A DNA stretch of 14,956 bases, taken from contig JBBATH010000027.1 of NCBI GenBank assembly GCA_040398845.1, positions 1 through 14,956 on the forward strand, in the 5' to 3' direction. Source of the DNA: WLND01 sp040398845. Lineage in GTDB: Bacteria > Actinomycetota > Actinomycetes > S36-B12. The notes below the pieces were generated by a model. It saw only the letters and a program-made list of their open reading frames with translations, made no database searches and was not told where the DNA came from. Below are positions 14,501 through 14,956 of the stretch, in pieces. The number at the start of each line of letters is the position of its first letter. Positions within the stretch are counted from its first letter, which is position 1. Made by a program: the position numbers and the translations under genes.

Positions 14501-14730
14501 CGCGGGCGGCCACGAATGTCACCGTGCAGTCGGTGGCCTACGTTCAGCCGGAGGACTACCGCTGCAATGACTTCGTCCTATCTGCCAAGCGAGCGAAGAG
14601 CGTCGACTCACGCTTGAAGGCAAAGGGAGTGAAGGGCCGGTACTACGCGAGCGGCCGGGGCCGCGCGAAGGTGACTGGGGCGAAGGCGCGGCGCACGGAG
14701 TTCGTCATCGCCTACACCGTCAAACGCTAG
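11523..14730 (+). CDS. large secreted protein: TIG, Ig-like, three FN3-like repeats, OmpA-like C-terminus
   Basis: GTG 11523 follows GGAGG with a 6-nt gap. A signal peptide (KKALSLVVVAALASISIVVV, cleavage after DAMA) leads to an IPT/TIG domain (PTVASLSPSSGTVGGGTTV). The frame then breaks: one branch stops at 12371, and the real continuation (QVYSESFYVGSGMSL) is in the next frame. Removing one C from the run 12315-12319 joins them into about 1068 aa. Then come an Ig-like segment (ITFPAIADK, about 380-465), three FN3-like repeats (about 468-570, 572-672, 674-773), each ending TTYYY/F.A..N then LSFT, and a Gly/Pro/Ser linker. A further beta-rich region follows. The end (RTVYFDRLSSKLTAKSKQVI, later LSAKRAKSVDSRLKAKG) is an OmpA-like peptidoglycan-binding fold. 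Repeats 2 and 3 share CTDSGLTAGC/CTDAGLTAGC, a likely disulfide loop. It is probably a wall-bound surface protein. Confidence 0.8.
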
Positions 14731-14731
14731 C

Positions 14732-14760
14732 GATGATCTCCGCAGACGCCGGCGATCATC
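14732..14760 (+). terminator. hairpin after the large secreted protein
   Basis: GATGATC and GATCATC pair over 7 bp with a 15-nt loop, starting one base after the stop. No T-run follows, so it may not terminate efficiently. The rest of the gap to 14830 holds nothing recognisable. Confidence 0.3.
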
Positions 14761-14856
14761 ATGGCTCTTGGGCCGCGACTACGCCGTCGGTTGGTCGAGG
14801 AGCGCCTTGATATCGCCGCTGATCGCTGAGGTTCCCCGCGAAAAGTAGACAGGGGA

Positions 14857-14956
14857 TTATGCGATCTTCTTGTCTTGCGTTGCCAACGCTAGCTCATAGT
14901 CGATCGGGCTGACCTGCCCGATCTTGGAGTAGCGCCTGGTGCTGTTGTACCAGCGG
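14857..14956 (-). mobile_element. IS3-family transposase (OrfB) 3' end, runs off the window
   Basis: The - strand reads RWYNSTRRYSKIGQVSPIDY, then ELALATQDKKIA and TAA at 14859-14857. This matches the end of IS3-family OrfB (rve integrase core, 'WYN..R.HS.lG..SP..YE'). Just beyond the stop, TGTCTACTTTTCGCGGGGA (14853-14835, - strand) resembles a terminal inverted repeat, so the element probably ends near 14832. Most of the gene lies outside the window. Confidence 0.82.

Overview
The window is a GC-rich stretch that looks actinobacterial. GTG starts are common, two lipoproteins have GC-rich linkers, and the families DUF3099 and DUF732 (both mainly actinobacterial) are present. No rRNA, CRISPR array or convincing tRNA was seen. 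It reads as an accessory region: short genes in both orientations, long gene-free stretches, mobile-element debris, and an unusually high number of broken reading frames.

Left part (1-6800). A gene-free block is followed by a coupled pair: a frameshifted DUF4177-type small protein and a DUF732 single-pass membrane protein. Next comes the most distinctive gene, a tandem zinc-ribbon protein with seven about 66-residue repeats and a GIY-YIG-like C-terminus. Its first repeat is cut by an amber codon exactly where the other repeats have Trp or Tyr. After a second gene-free block come a small lipoprotein (-), a tiny ORF with a strong terminator (+), an amber-split unknown gene (-), a DUF3099 membrane protein coupled to a small upstream ORF (-), and a decayed surface lipoprotein with a DUF1566/Lcl-like domain (+).

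Middle part (6800-10640). A third gene-free block holds a diverged copy of the sequence at 127-275. It is followed by a frameshifted serine recombinase (-), the 3' remnant of an MmeI-like type IIG restriction-modification enzyme (+), and a tyrosine integrase (-) with all catalytic motifs but a frameshift near its N-terminus. A terminator on the integrase strand and GTCTTCC repeats lie just upstream of the integrase.

Right part (10640-14956). An IS30 C-terminal fragment abuts an IS256 internal fragment, and a 10-bp direct repeat marks both ends of the IS30 piece. Two similar palindromes then precede a large secreted protein of about 1068 aa (signal peptide, IPT/TIG, Ig-like region, three FN3-like repeats, OmpA-like C-terminus), interrupted once by an indel in a C5 run. 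The window ends inside an IS3-family transposase.

Taken together this is an integration and decay hotspot: integrase, recombinase and IS fragments surround restriction, zinc-ribbon nuclease-like and cell-envelope genes. Several frameshifts fall in homopolymers, so part of the decay may be sequencing error. The in-frame stop codons are harder to explain that way.
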